DNA of 45,194 nucleotides from Clostridiales bacterium (GTDB taxonomy: Bacteria > Bacillota > Clostridia > Saccharofermentanales > Saccharofermentanaceae), in the NCBI GenBank assembly GCA_017617295.1, contig JAFZWN010000006.1:1-45194 (forward strand), written 5' to 3'. A model generated the notes under the pieces. That model did not search any database. It saw only the letters and a program-made list of their open reading frames with translations, and was not told the DNA's origin. A program made the position numbers and the translations under genes. Below are positions 1 through 9,727 of this stretch, in pieces; the stretch's first letter is position 1, and every line of letters starts with the position of its first letter.

Positions 1-9
1 AAAAGGAAA

Positions 10-1374
10 ATGGGCATAAGCGTCTGGAGCATACTGGTTGTCATATTGATGCTCGGCGTTATTGTCACTGTTCACGAACTCGGGCATTTCTGGGTCGCAA
101 GACTACTTAAGATAAGGGCTTTTGAAGTGGCTATCTTTGTCGGCCCCAAATTGTTTTCGTGGAACCGGAAAGGCGTGGATTACAGTATCAGGGCTCTTCC
201 TTTCGGAGCTTATGTAAGGTTTACCGACATTGATGAGAACGGGGATCCCGTTGAAAGCGATGATCCCGATCTTCTTATCAATCAGAAAAGATGGAAGAGG
301 CTTCTTGTCGCACTTGCAGGACCGTTCATGAACGCACTGCTTGGTATAATCATCTTTACGGCGATGTACTGTATATTCGGCTTTACCAGTGTCAATCTTA
401 ACAGGACCTATTCCGATACCCAGCTTTATGCAGCTTTTGACGGTCACGTCGCCGAGCATATCGGAGATCAGATAACACATATTAACGGCCATCGTATATT
501 TACTTATCTGGATCTGTATTATGAAGTCAATAACGGTACACCGCAGGGATCCGAGATGACAGTAACGCTTAAGTCAAATAAGACCGGTGAATCGTATGAT
601 GTTCAGCTCGTTCCTGTTTTTACCACGAGACCGATGCTCGGTATAGCTCATGTAGACGGTACTGATAATCCCTATAACGGATGGGAGATCATCGAGGTCA
701 TGGAAGGCCATAATAACGGTGAGCCTCTTCTTAAGCCGGAGGATTATCTTGTCTCTGTTAACGGAAAACCGGTGGCGGATGAAGATTTTCTCGATTATTT
801 TGATACGCTTACCACGGACGATCCGATGCATCTTGTCTATTACCGTAACGGAGTCCTGATGGAGGGGGACTGTGCCAAGAATCTGATCACATATCCCAAT
901 GACCGCGGTATATCGATAATCTATTACAGAGTCGATTCCGTAAAGGATTTCTTTGAGGCGGTAAAGACTGCTGCGCTGATGCCCGTTACTATCATTAACG
1001 TAAGCGTACGGGCAGTAGGTGATGTGTTTGAGGGCGAAGAAGAAGTATATAATATGGTCTCCGGCCCCGTCGGGGTTACTACGGTCGTCTCTGATGTTGT
1101 TGATGACGTAACATATACCTTTGCAGATAAGGCACTTAATGTAATACGTCTTGCGGCAATCGTATCGATGAGCCTTGTGTTCACCAATATGCTTCCTATA
1201 CCGGGTCTCGACGGTGTGCAGGTGTTGTTCATCCTTGTTGAGATGATAATCGGAAGGACGTTGTCCAAAAAGACCGAGACAGTGATCAATGCTATCGGAT
1301 TTGTTTTCCTTATCGGTCTGGTGATATTCGCTTGTACGTCGGATATCATCAGGATCATTGTCGGCGGGATATAG
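10..1374 (+). CDS. rseP: RseP-type site-2 (M50) zinc metalloprotease
   Basis: Intramembrane protease that cleaves membrane-bound substrates such as anti-sigma factors and leftover signal peptides. The first helix carries the zinc motif HELGH (H22, E23, H26). A PDZ-like stretch lies in the middle (about residues 140-290). The C-terminal membrane part has the second family motif, NMLPIPGLDG, supplying the third zinc ligand. The length of 454 residues fits the family. The start follows an AAAAGGAAA ribosome site at the very beginning of the window. It precedes ispG, the common clostridial order, in which dxr usually lies just upstream. The substrate cannot be told from the sequence. Confidence 0.95.
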   Translation: MGISVWSILVVILMLGVIVTVHELGHFWVARLLKIRAFEVAIFVGPKLFSWNRKGVDYSIRALPFGAYVRFTDIDENGDPVESDDPDLLINQKRWKRLLVALAGPFMNALLGIIIFTAMYCIFGFTSVNLNRTYSDTQLYAAFDGHVAEHIGDQITHINGHRIFTYLDLYYEVNNGTPQGSEMTVTLKSNKTGESYDVQLVPVFTTRPMLGIAHVDGTDNPYNGWEIIEVMEGHNNGEPLLKPEDYLVSVNGKPVADEDFLDYFDTLTTDDPMHLVYYRNGVLMEGDCAKNLITYPNDRGISIIYYRVDSVKDFFEAVKTAALMPVTIINVSVRAVGDVFEGEEEVYNMVSGPVGVTTVVSDVVDDVTYTFADKALNVIRLAAIVSMSLVFTNMLPIPGLDGVQVLFILVEMIIGRTLSKKTETVINAIGFVFLIGLVIFACTSDIIRIIVGGI

Positions 1375-1449
1375 TGTCCCAATATTGGAGCATAGGCTGT
1401 AGTAAGATAGGTTTATATATCGGATGAATTTCAGGATGAAGGTGGAAAT

Positions 1450-2505
1450 ATGAGTAAAGCAGTTAGGATAGGAGATGTTATGATCGGCGGAGGCAACAGG
1501 GTAGCTGTCCAGTCGATGAACAATACCAGGACATCGGATGTCAAAGCCACTCTCGAGCAGATCAGGAGGCTTTACGATGCGGGATGCGATATTACCCGTG
1601 TTGCAGTACCCGATATGGAGGCTTGTGAGGCACTTAAGCAGATTTGTAAGGAATCTCCCATCCCGGTTGTGGCGGATATCCACTTTGATCACAGACTGGC
1701 GGTTGCAGCCGCCCGTAACGGAGCAGCCAAGATAAGGATCAATCCGGGTAATATAGGCGGTCCCGAACGTGTCAGGGAAGTTGCTTCAGTCTGTAAGGAA
1801 CGCGGGATACCGATCAGGGTCGGGGTCAATTCCGGTTCGATCGACAGGGAGCTTGTCAGGCAGTACGGGGGTGTTTGTGCAGAGAATATGACATTAAGCG
1901 CTCTTAATGCCGTGAAGCTCCTGGAGGATGTTGATTTTGATGATATCGTTATCAGTATCAAATCCTCGAGTCCGAGACTGACTATAGAGACTTACCGTAC
2001 TCTGGCATCACAATGTGATCATCCGCTTCATGTCGGTGTTACTGAGGCCGGTACTGTAAGAGAAGGTATAATCAAGTCGGCCGTGGGGATCGGGGCGTTA
2101 CTATCAGAAGGAATAGGAGATACGATAAGGGTATCGCTGACCGGAGATCCCTTAGAAGAAGTAAGAGCCGGCATCTCCATCCTTAAGGCTCTCGATCTCC
2201 GTTCCGGAGGGATAACGTTCGTATCCTGTCCAACATGCGGCAGGACTGAAGTGCCGCTTATCGAGCTCGCATCCAAGATCGAAGAACAGATATGTGATCT
2301 TCCATATGATCTTAAGATAGCGGTCATGGGGTGTGTGGTCAACGGTCCCGGTGAAGCGCGTGAAGCTGATCTCGGGCTGGCCGGAGGAAAGAACGAATTC
2401 CTTCTTTTCTCCAAAGGCGAGGTAATCAGGAAGATACCTGCCGATAACGCAGTTGCGGAATTCGTACAGGAGATCATTCGTATCGGCGAACAGCAGAGCC
2501 GGTGA
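1450..2505 (+). CDS. ispG: 4-hydroxy-3-methylbut-2-enyl-diphosphate synthase (IspG/GcpE)
   Basis: Catalyses the penultimate step of the MEP isoprenoid pathway, reductive ring opening of methylerythritol cyclodiphosphate to HMBPP, using a 4Fe-4S cluster. Cluster ligands are visible as C260 and C263 (SCPTCGR) and C295 (GCVVNGPGE), with the conserved glutamate E302 after them. The N-terminal TIM-barrel half begins with VQSMNNTRT. The length of 351 residues matches the short bacterial form without the extra plant or Chlamydia insert. An AAGGTGG site precedes the ATG. PolC starts 12 bases after the stop, so the two are probably co-transcribed. Confidence 0.97.
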   Translation: MSKAVRIGDVMIGGGNRVAVQSMNNTRTSDVKATLEQIRRLYDAGCDITRVAVPDMEACEALKQICKESPIPVVADIHFDHRLAVAAARNGAAKIRINPGNIGGPERVREVASVCKERGIPIRVGVNSGSIDRELVRQYGGVCAENMTLSALNAVKLLEDVDFDDIVISIKSSSPRLTIETYRTLASQCDHPLHVGVTEAGTVREGIIKSAVGIGALLSEGIGDTIRVSLTGDPLEEVRAGISILKALDLRSGGITFVSCPTCGRTEVPLIELASKIEEQICDLPYDLKIAVMGCVVNGPGEAREADLGLAGGKNEFLLFSKGEVIRKIPADNAVAEFVQEIIRIGEQQSR

Positions 2506-2517
2506 TTGTGAGGATAT

Positions 2518-5500
2518 ATGAGACGGTTATCAGAACTGGTAGAGATCCCGGAGGAACTTGCCCGGGAAGTTAGTGATATTTGCGTAAAAAGGATGGTCTA
2601 CTTCAAGGAGAAGGCCGTTTTAAAACTTGATCTTGTAGGAATCGATAAAGTGGCGGCATCCAATACCGGAGTCGCTTCTCTTATCCGTTTGATCGATCTG
2701 CTCTCCGGGTGTTATTCGTGCAGAGTATCGGTTCACTTCGATGACGCATCGTCAGGTGATCTTAAGAGAAATCTGGAACTGTTCAGAGTCTTTCTTATCA
2801 GGGAGGCATTAACATGCATGCCCGGATTTGACTATAAGGCTTTTGACGGTTCGGAGCTCGAATTCAATATCGTTAATGATAAAGAGGCAGAGCTGATCTT
2901 CGGTTCTCTCTTCCTTATGTATTTTGACGGAGAAGACGGTTATTATACTGAATTTACAACGCATTTTAAGGATGCAGTGACAGAACTTCTGGGCTATGAG
3001 GGTGTCTCCTTTTCTCCTAAGCTTCCGGGTCATGCTCCTTCGGATGACCATGAACCGGATATTCCTTTTGAGACATATAATGAATCCGATATCTATACTG
3101 TTATCAATAATTCCATGCCCGAAGCTCTGGAACTGACTATGGAGAAGACCAGGAAGGCCCGTGAGGAAAAGGCTGCCAGGAAAGCCGAAGAGGAAAAGAA
3201 GATCAATAAGGACTCATGGGAATATAAGGCAAAGGAACAGAAGAAACTTGCAAGGGAAGCCGATAAGAATACTGATTTTAAGAAGGTAAGGAATGAAGAT
3301 GCTGTTATCGGCAGGGTGAGAAGCGGTGTCAGGAATGTAAATATCTGTGATATCAGATCTGACGATAATTACGTCAATGTGAGAGGAAGACTTACCTTAA
3401 ATGATGATATGAAGGTCAGCAAATCCGGAACCTGTGTCGTTGCTGATTTTACGATCATAGATAAGACCGGTGGTATCAAGGGCATCGGATTTATAAAGCC
3501 CGATGAAGCCGACCGTTTTGAATCCATGTTCAAAAAGGGCGGATATGCAGGCTTTCAGGGAGAGATAACATATATAAAGAATGATATCGGTATCAAGCTC
3601 TCAGGTGTCTTTGAGGCAGAGCCTCCCGAGGGCAGGTCGGATAAAGCCGAGATGAAGAGAGTTGAGCTTCACGTGCACTCAAAGATGAGTGAGAAGGATG
3701 CTGTATCTGATCCCGAAGCCATTATGAAACTGGCCTCTAAGTTCGGTCATAAAGCTTGTGCCATAACCGATCACGGAGTAGTACAGGCTTTCCCCGAAGC
3801 ATATAATGCAGCCAAGAAACTTAAGGTCAAGGGGACTGAAGAACCTTTTAAGGTGATCCTCGGCGATGAGGGTTATCTGGTAGAGGACGGTCCGACGATC
3901 GTTTACGGACTTCCTTTTGAGATCGAACAGAGAAGACATATCGGATCATTTGTATCCGTGTCTATAAATACTACCGGCGATGATTCGTGTTGTGATCTTA
4001 TAACTCATATCGCAGCCTCCAAGTACAGGCTCAAGGGCTACAAAGCCATAAAGCCCGAGATGGAAGGCGAATCCGATGAGAGCGCCATGGAGTTCTCAAA
4101 GAAGGATATCGATAAGTCCTTATGGAACGAGGATGAGATACCCGAGTCGCTTCGTGATGAGAACCTTCCGCAGATCCCTTCTATCGACCGTAACGACAAG
4201 TCCCATGTCATCAATATCGATCTGCCTGTTACCGGAGATTATTCCGATGATGATAATGAAGTGCTTCCCGATACGTTATGCTACGAGCATGTTGCTGACT
4301 TTTATGCTGAGGTCGATGATGCCATATATCCCGGAAGCGGAGAACCCTGTGATTCATATTTCCGCATGGGGGAGCTCCTTGAATTCATCGGTGATGCCTA
4401 TATCTGCGGCAGGGATGTCTTTAAGGTTCTTGCTTTCCTGAGAAGAGCAGGATTCGGTATCAATATCGAGGATCATGTTTATTACAGGCATAAATTCCTT
4501 ATGCCAGCTATCAGTATCGAGGATATTCTTAAGTATAAGTTTACCGACAGGTCACTTGCCGATATATATACGGAACCCGGCAGTGACATCGAAGAGAGCC
4601 TTATCAGGGAAGCTCGCGAAGGTGCCGATCTTGTCTGTCAGACTATCGATGCCTTCGGTACCTGTGATCCGACGGAGATAAACAGTTCTGTAGGTCATTA
4701 TACTCAGGAAGGTATCCTTGAACGTAAGGGCAACAGACCTTACCATATCATCTTTCTGGCGCGTAACAATCTCGGATTGTACAACATGTACCATCTTGTC
4801 TCCGAGTCTCATGTTCATTACTTTAACTTCAGACCGAGGACTCCTAAGAGTCTTCTTAAGTATTACTCGTCGTCTATCATTATCGGCGGTGCCTGTGAGC
4901 AGGGTGAGATATATAAGCATGTAATGAGGACATACCGTACTAACGGGAAGGATGCCGGCAGGACAAAAGAGATCTTGAAGTCTTCTGAACAGTTCAGGGA
5001 TATCCTGAGCCTGTATGACTATATCGAGATCCAGCCTCTTTGCAACAATATGTTCCTTACCAGAGAAGATGTTTCCAAATCGGACACGGGTACGGAACCT
5101 CTTAATGCTGATGACATAAGGATCGTAAACGAGCTCCTTGTCTGGGCAGCCGATGCTTATAACATGCCATGCGTTGCCACCACGGACTCCCATTTTCTCG
5201 AGCCCGAGGACGGAATGTACCGTAAGTATCTTCTAATGGATATGGGTTATTCGGATGCTGAGATGCAGAGTGACCTTTATTTCAGGACTACTGACGAGAT
5301 GCTCAAGGAATTCTCGTATCTCGGTGAAGAGAAGGCTTTTGAGGTCGTTGTAACGAACACCAACATGATCGCCGATAAGATCGAGTACGGTATCAAGCCT
5401 TTCCCCGACGGCACGTATCCGCCCATCATCTCCAGAGCTGCTGCTGATGTGCGTGATATCGCATATACCAAGGCCAACAGGCTCTATAGATATAACGGCG

Positions 5501-7383
5501 AGCTTAACGAGGTCGTAAAGGCAAGACTGGAAAAGGAGCTTAACTCTATCATCGGACACGGCTTCGCGATCATGTACTATATCGCTTACCGTCTCGTTAA
5601 AAAGTCCAATAACGACGGATATATAGTCGGTTCCAGAGGATCAGTAGGATCGTCTTTTGTAGCCACGATGTGCGGTATCTCTGAAGTCAACCCGCTTCCG
5701 CCTCATTACAGATGCCCAAAGTGTAACCGTATCGAGTTCGATAACTCGGGGGAATACGGTTCCGGCTTTGACATGCCCTTGAAGAACTGTCCCGACTGCG
5801 GAGTCGAGATGAAGAAAGACGGTCAGGATATCCCGTTTGAGACTTTCCTCGGCTTCAACGGCGATAAGGAACCTGATATAGACCTTAATTTCTCGAGCGT
5901 TTACCAGCCCCGAGCACATAAGTATGTCGAGTATCTGTTCGGGCTTACCCATACTTTCCGTGCCGGAACGATCGGTACATATGCTGACAAGAACGCATAT
6001 GCCGTGGCACGTAAAGTCGGCGAATCGAAGGGGGTTCGCTATTCAGATGCTATGCTCGCATATATGTCTGAGGGTATCATCGGTGTTAAGAGAACTACTT
6101 CCCAGCATCCCGGCGGAATAGTCGTTGTTCCCAAGGAGATGGATGTTTACGAGTTTACGCCCGTCCAGTACCCGGCAAATAAGACTGACTGCGGTATCAT
6201 AACTACTCACTTCGACTTCCATGCCATGCATGATACTATCCTGAAGCTCGATATCCTTGGACACCTCGATCCGACGGTCCTCCGTATGCTTCAGGATCTT
6301 ACGGGTATTGACGTTACAAATATACCGATACCGGATGATAAGGTCATGAGCCTTCTTGAATCTACAGATGCATTAGGTTTTCCGATCGAGGAGACTGAGG
6401 CGGGATCAGCCACGCTTGGTCTGTCAGAGCTGGGTACCAATATGGCACGCGGCATGATCAAGGAAGCACAGCCCAGACGTTTCTACGACCTGGTCCAGCT
6501 GATGGGACTGTCGCACGGAACGGATGTCTGGACAGGTAATGCCCAGGATCTTATCCGCGAAGGTATCTGTGACCTGAATTCCGTTATCGGATGCCGTGAC
6601 TCGATCATGACAAGGCTTATCTATTGGGGGGTTCCTAATAAGGATGCTTTCGACATAATGGAGAACGTCCGTAAAGGTAAGGTTGCAGGCGGCCAGGTTC
6701 CCGAGAAGTGGGAAAAATGGAAAGCCACAATGAAGGAACATAATGTTCCGGACTGGTATATCGGGTCGTGCGAGAAGATCAAGTACATGTTCCCGAAGGC
6801 TCACGCTGCAGCATATTCGGTATCTACTCTCAGGGTAGCCTGGTTTAAGGTCTACTATCCCGAGGAATATTATTGTGCTTTCCTTACTATCAGGGGCGAT
6901 GAATTCCATGCACAGTATATGTGCAAGGGTCCTGAGGTACTTGCTGACCACAGGCGGGCCGTATCCGAGAAGATGCGAATAGATAAGGGTAATCCTAAGC
7001 TCAAGTCCGAGTTCTATCTTTGCGAGCTCGTTGAAGAGATGTACCACAGGGGTATAGAGTTCCTTCCCTTTGATATAAATGAATCTGCAGCGTCCGATTT
7101 TAAGAAGGTAGCTCCCGGTAAGATAAGACCTCCGATAAACAGGATAGATAAGGTTACCGAGAGTGCGGGCGGCGAAGATAAGATAGTAAGGATCTCCACC
7201 GCTCAAGCGGAAGCGATCGTCAAAGCCCGTGAGGATGCTCCATTTGCCAACAGGGAGGATCTAGCTGATCGAAGCGGTATCGGACAGTCTGCCATGCAGA
7301 TCCTGGTGGAAGCCGGAGTCCTGGATGATATGCCGGAGAGTTCCCAGATAGATATGTTCTCGCTCCTCGGCGGAGGATTCTGA
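2518..7383 (+). CDS. polC: DNA polymerase III alpha subunit, PolC type, with degenerate proofreading domain
   Basis: Replicative C-family polymerase of Bacillota. Visible in order: an N-terminal domain, a highly charged Lys/Glu segment (about 205-255), an OB-fold part (about 265-370), a PHP domain (VELHVH with H385 and H387; TDHGVVQ, D418/H419), an exonuclease-like region (about 470-720), and the polymerase core. In the core, PDIDLNF gives D1120 and D1122, KLDILGH gives D1245, and a four-Cys zinc site lies just before (CPKC, CPDC). At 1621 residues it is about 180 longer than typical PolC. The excess lies in the charged N-terminal segment and an acidic insert (about 500-600) inside the exonuclease region. 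Aligned by eye to the Bacillus protein, Exo I FDVETTG reads VSINTTG (S482, N484), Exo II VAHNASFD reads ICGRDVFK (G631, R632, K636), and the Exo III H and D become E692 and R697. Proofreading is therefore probably lost, while synthesis should be intact. Confidence 0.96.
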   Translation: MRRLSELVEIPEELAREVSDICVKRMVYFKEKAVLKLDLVGIDKVAASNTGVASLIRLIDLLSGCYSCRVSVHFDDASSGDLKRNLELFRVFLIREALTCMPGFDYKAFDGSELEFNIVNDKEAELIFGSLFLMYFDGEDGYYTEFTTHFKDAVTELLGYEGVSFSPKLPGHAPSDDHEPDIPFETYNESDIYTVINNSMPEALELTMEKTRKAREEKAARKAEEEKKINKDSWEYKAKEQKKLAREADKNTDFKKVRNEDAVIGRVRSGVRNVNICDIRSDDNYVNVRGRLTLNDDMKVSKSGTCVVADFTIIDKTGGIKGIGFIKPDEADRFESMFKKGGYAGFQGEITYIKNDIGIKLSGVFEAEPPEGRSDKAEMKRVELHVHSKMSEKDAVSDPEAIMKLASKFGHKACAITDHGVVQAFPEAYNAAKKLKVKGTEEPFKVILGDEGYLVEDGPTIVYGLPFEIEQRRHIGSFVSVSINTTGDDSCCDLITHIAASKYRLKGYKAIKPEMEGESDESAMEFSKKDIDKSLWNEDEIPESLRDENLPQIPSIDRNDKSHVINIDLPVTGDYSDDDNEVLPDTLCYEHVADFYAEVDDAIYPGSGEPCDSYFRMGELLEFIGDAYICGRDVFKVLAFLRRAGFGINIEDHVYYRHKFLMPAISIEDILKYKFTDRSLADIYTEPGSDIEESLIREAREGADLVCQTIDAFGTCDPTEINSSVGHYTQEGILERKGNRPYHIIFLARNNLGLYNMYHLVSESHVHYFNFRPRTPKSLLKYYSSSIIIGGACEQGEIYKHVMRTYRTNGKDAGRTKEILKSSEQFRDILSLYDYIEIQPLCNNMFLTREDVSKSDTGTEPLNADDIRIVNELLVWAADAYNMPCVATTDSHFLEPEDGMYRKYLLMDMGYSDAEMQSDLYFRTTDEMLKEFSYLGEEKAFEVVVTNTNMIADKIEYGIKPFPDGTYPPIISRAAADVRDIAYTKANRLYRYNGELNEVVKARLEKELNSIIGHGFAIMYYIAYRLVKKSNNDGYIVGSRGSVGSSFVATMCGISEVNPLPPHYRCPKCNRIEFDNSGEYGSGFDMPLKNCPDCGVEMKKDGQDIPFETFLGFNGDKEPDIDLNFSSVYQPRAHKYVEYLFGLTHTFRAGTIGTYADKNAYAVARKVGESKGVRYSDAMLAYMSEGIIGVKRTTSQHPGGIVVVPKEMDVYEFTPVQYPANKTDCGIITTHFDFHAMHDTILKLDILGHLDPTVLRMLQDLTGIDVTNIPIPDDKVMSLLESTDALGFPIEETEAGSATLGLSELGTNMARGMIKEAQPRRFYDLVQLMGLSHGTDVWTGNAQDLIREGICDLNSVIGCRDSIMTRLIYWGVPNKDAFDIMENVRKGKVAGGQVPEKWEKWKATMKEHNVPDWYIGSCEKIKYMFPKAHAAAYSVSTLRVAWFKVYYPEEYYCAFLTIRGDEFHAQYMCKGPEVLADHRRAVSEKMRIDKGNPKLKSEFYLCELVEEMYHRGIEFLPFDINESAASDFKKVAPGKIRPPINRIDKVTESAGGEDKIVRISTAQAEAIVKAREDAPFANREDLADRSGIGQSAMQILVEAGVLDDMPESSQIDMFSLLGGGF

Positions 7384-7397
7384 TAGGAGGCTGAGCG

Positions 7398-9689
7398 ATG
7401 ATCGTTGCCGAAGTAATACTTCGAGAATCGGTCAGACAGACTGATCGCAGATACAGCTATCTGATCCCTGATGAGCTTACCGGGTATATCGTTCCGGGAA
7501 GTTACGTTGAGGTGCCTTTCGGAAGAGGCAATAAACCTCAGAAAGCGCTGGTCCTCTCGGTAAAGGACGGGGATCTTTTGAAGGCTGATAACGGCATCAG
7601 GATGAAGTCTGTTGCCAGGCTTTTGGAAGACGGTGCCGTAGCTTCTGATCTTCTGCCGCTGATGGATGAGATCTCCAAGCGGTATGTCTGTACCGGCGGT
7701 GATGTCGTCTCTCTTATGGTTCCTTCGTTTGTTGGAAATGCTAAGAAAGCAAAAGAGATGTATCTGAGGATACGCGACAGGGAACAGGTTGTTAAGGCAT
7801 TGGAAGAGGGAACCCTCAGGTCTGTTGCTCATATCAATATCCTTGAATACCTCCTCAAAGAGAAGGAAGCATCAAAGAAGATCATAAAGACGACATTTAA
7901 GGCTTCTGATTCCCAGATATCTCTTCTGAGGACCAAAGGATTTATAGAGACTTTCCAAAAGGAGACCGATCCGTTCGGTATCGGAAATGTATCCGAGGAT
8001 AAAGATGTGTCATCACATACTGACGATATATCTTCAGGTGTATTCAGATCCGAGCATATTCTTAACGATGAACAGGAGGAGGCATGCAGGAAGATAAGAA
8101 GTGCCTACGGCAATAGCCGGGTATTTCTTCTTCACGGGATAACCGGCAGCGGTAAGACCGAAGTGTATCTTCATTGCGCAGGTGATATCCTGGCTTCGGG
8201 AGGTAGTGTTATCTATATGGTTCCGGAGATATCGCTGACTCCGCAGACAGTAAGCTGGATCAACGGAAGGTTCGGAAATACTGCTGCCGTTCTTCACAGC
8301 AGACTGACTGACAGACAGAAAGCAGCCGAATGGAACAGGATAAAAAACGGGGAGGCCAGGATAGTAGTAGGTCCCAGAAGCTCTGTATTTGCACCCGTTA
8401 AGGATCTTGCTATGATCATAGTAGATGAGGAACACGATCCGTCATATAAGTCGGAAACGTTTCCAAGATATAATGCCAAGGAGATCGCCGCTATGAGATG
8501 CAGGCAGGATAATGCGGTCCTCATACTGGGTTCGGCAACGCCTTCTGTAAGTTCATATTATGCTGCTCAGAAAGGGGTATATGAACTTCTGACATTAACC
8601 AAACGAGCTAATCCCAATGCGGTACTGCCGGATGTTATACCTGTCGATATGAAGCTTCAGGCACAGGAGGGAGCAGGTGAACTTCTTTCAATCCCTCTTC
8701 GTATAGCCATGGCTGAGGCTTTCTCGCAGAAAAAGCAGGTCATGCTCTTTCTTAACAGAAGAGGATATTCCAGGACTCTTATCTGCAGTACCTGCGGTTC
8801 TCCCTGTGAATGTCCGTCATGTTCGGTAGGAATGACGCTTCATAATAACAGGCGTTCTATTGGCCGGCTGATGATCTGCCATTACTGCGGATATACGATC
8901 CCTGCTGATTCATGTGTATGTAAGGAGTGCGGAGGGACAAAGTTCACAAGGACCGGAATAGGGACCCAGCAACTGGAGGAACTGCTGTCGGAACTGTATC
9001 CTCACGAGAAGGTTCTCCGTATGGATCAGGATTCCACCATGCGTCCCGGAGCCCACGAGGAGATAATCGGAAGGTTCAGAAATAAGGAAGCCTCGATACT
9101 TATAGGTACGCAGATGATAGCCAAGGGGCATGATTTCCCTGATGTAACGGTTGTCGGTATATTAGGTGCTGATCTTATCTCGGGATCATCTGATTACAGA
9201 AGTTCCGAACGGTGTTTCCAGCTTATAACCCAGGCTTCCGGCAGGGCAGGCAGGAGCGAATATAAGGGAAAGGTCTTTCTTCAAAGCTTCAAGCCCGATG
9301 CTCCGCTTCTTCTCTATTCTGCGAGCCAGGACTATCAGGCTTTTTATGATGCCGAGATCAAATACCGTCAGGTTATGAAGCTGCCTCCTTTTAAGGCTGT
9401 CGGCGAGATCATGCTGTCGCTTCCCGATGAGGATATGCTCTCGGAAAGGGTCGATATACTTTCGGGATATCTAAAACAGCTGATATCTAACCAGCCTTTG
9501 AAATACGGTTTTGAACTGTACGGACCCATGCAGTCGCCGATCTATGAACTCCGCGGCAGATACAGGAACAGTTTTGTTATCAAAGCCGTGAACAAATCCT
9601 CTCTTAATGCGGTATTCAGACAGCTTATGAAGGATTTTGATCCTTCCTTGTATCCGATCTCGTTTGATAACGATACATCGGGTATCTGA
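7398..9689 (+). CDS. priA: Primosomal replication restart helicase PriA
   Basis: Superfamily 2 3'-to-5' helicase that recognises stalled forks and reloads the replisome. Walker A is GITGSGKTEVY, Walker B is IIVDEEHDPSY, and helicase motifs GSATPS, GIGTQQLEELL and QASGRAGRS follow. Between them is the PriA-specific zinc domain with paired cysteines (CSTCGSPCECPSC, then CHYCGY and CVCKECGG). The length of 763 residues is usual. AGGAGG stands 7 bases before the ATG, and the gap from polC is only 14 bases, so a replication operon polC-priA is likely. Confidence 0.96.
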   Translation: MIVAEVILRESVRQTDRRYSYLIPDELTGYIVPGSYVEVPFGRGNKPQKALVLSVKDGDLLKADNGIRMKSVARLLEDGAVASDLLPLMDEISKRYVCTGGDVVSLMVPSFVGNAKKAKEMYLRIRDREQVVKALEEGTLRSVAHINILEYLLKEKEASKKIIKTTFKASDSQISLLRTKGFIETFQKETDPFGIGNVSEDKDVSSHTDDISSGVFRSEHILNDEQEEACRKIRSAYGNSRVFLLHGITGSGKTEVYLHCAGDILASGGSVIYMVPEISLTPQTVSWINGRFGNTAAVLHSRLTDRQKAAEWNRIKNGEARIVVGPRSSVFAPVKDLAMIIVDEEHDPSYKSETFPRYNAKEIAAMRCRQDNAVLILGSATPSVSSYYAAQKGVYELLTLTKRANPNAVLPDVIPVDMKLQAQEGAGELLSIPLRIAMAEAFSQKKQVMLFLNRRGYSRTLICSTCGSPCECPSCSVGMTLHNNRRSIGRLMICHYCGYTIPADSCVCKECGGTKFTRTGIGTQQLEELLSELYPHEKVLRMDQDSTMRPGAHEEIIGRFRNKEASILIGTQMIAKGHDFPDVTVVGILGADLISGSSDYRSSERCFQLITQASGRAGRSEYKGKVFLQSFKPDAPLLLYSASQDYQAFYDAEIKYRQVMKLPPFKAVGEIMLSLPDEDMLSERVDILSGYLKQLISNQPLKYGFELYGPMQSPIYELRGRYRNSFVIKAVNKSSLNAVFRQLMKDFDPSLYPISFDNDTSGI

Positions 9690-9727
9690 TGTATAATTAG
9701 AATATCTTTTTACGGGAACGGCTTATT

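Noticed and set aside
574..1692. Long minus-strand open frame of 372 codons over rseP and ispG
   Set aside because: It lies opposite two clear genes, is rich in Tyr, Arg, His and Ile as antisense frames here are, and has no recognisable domain.
6424..7206. Minus-strand open frame of 260 codons inside polC
   Set aside because: Antisense shadow of the conserved polymerase core.
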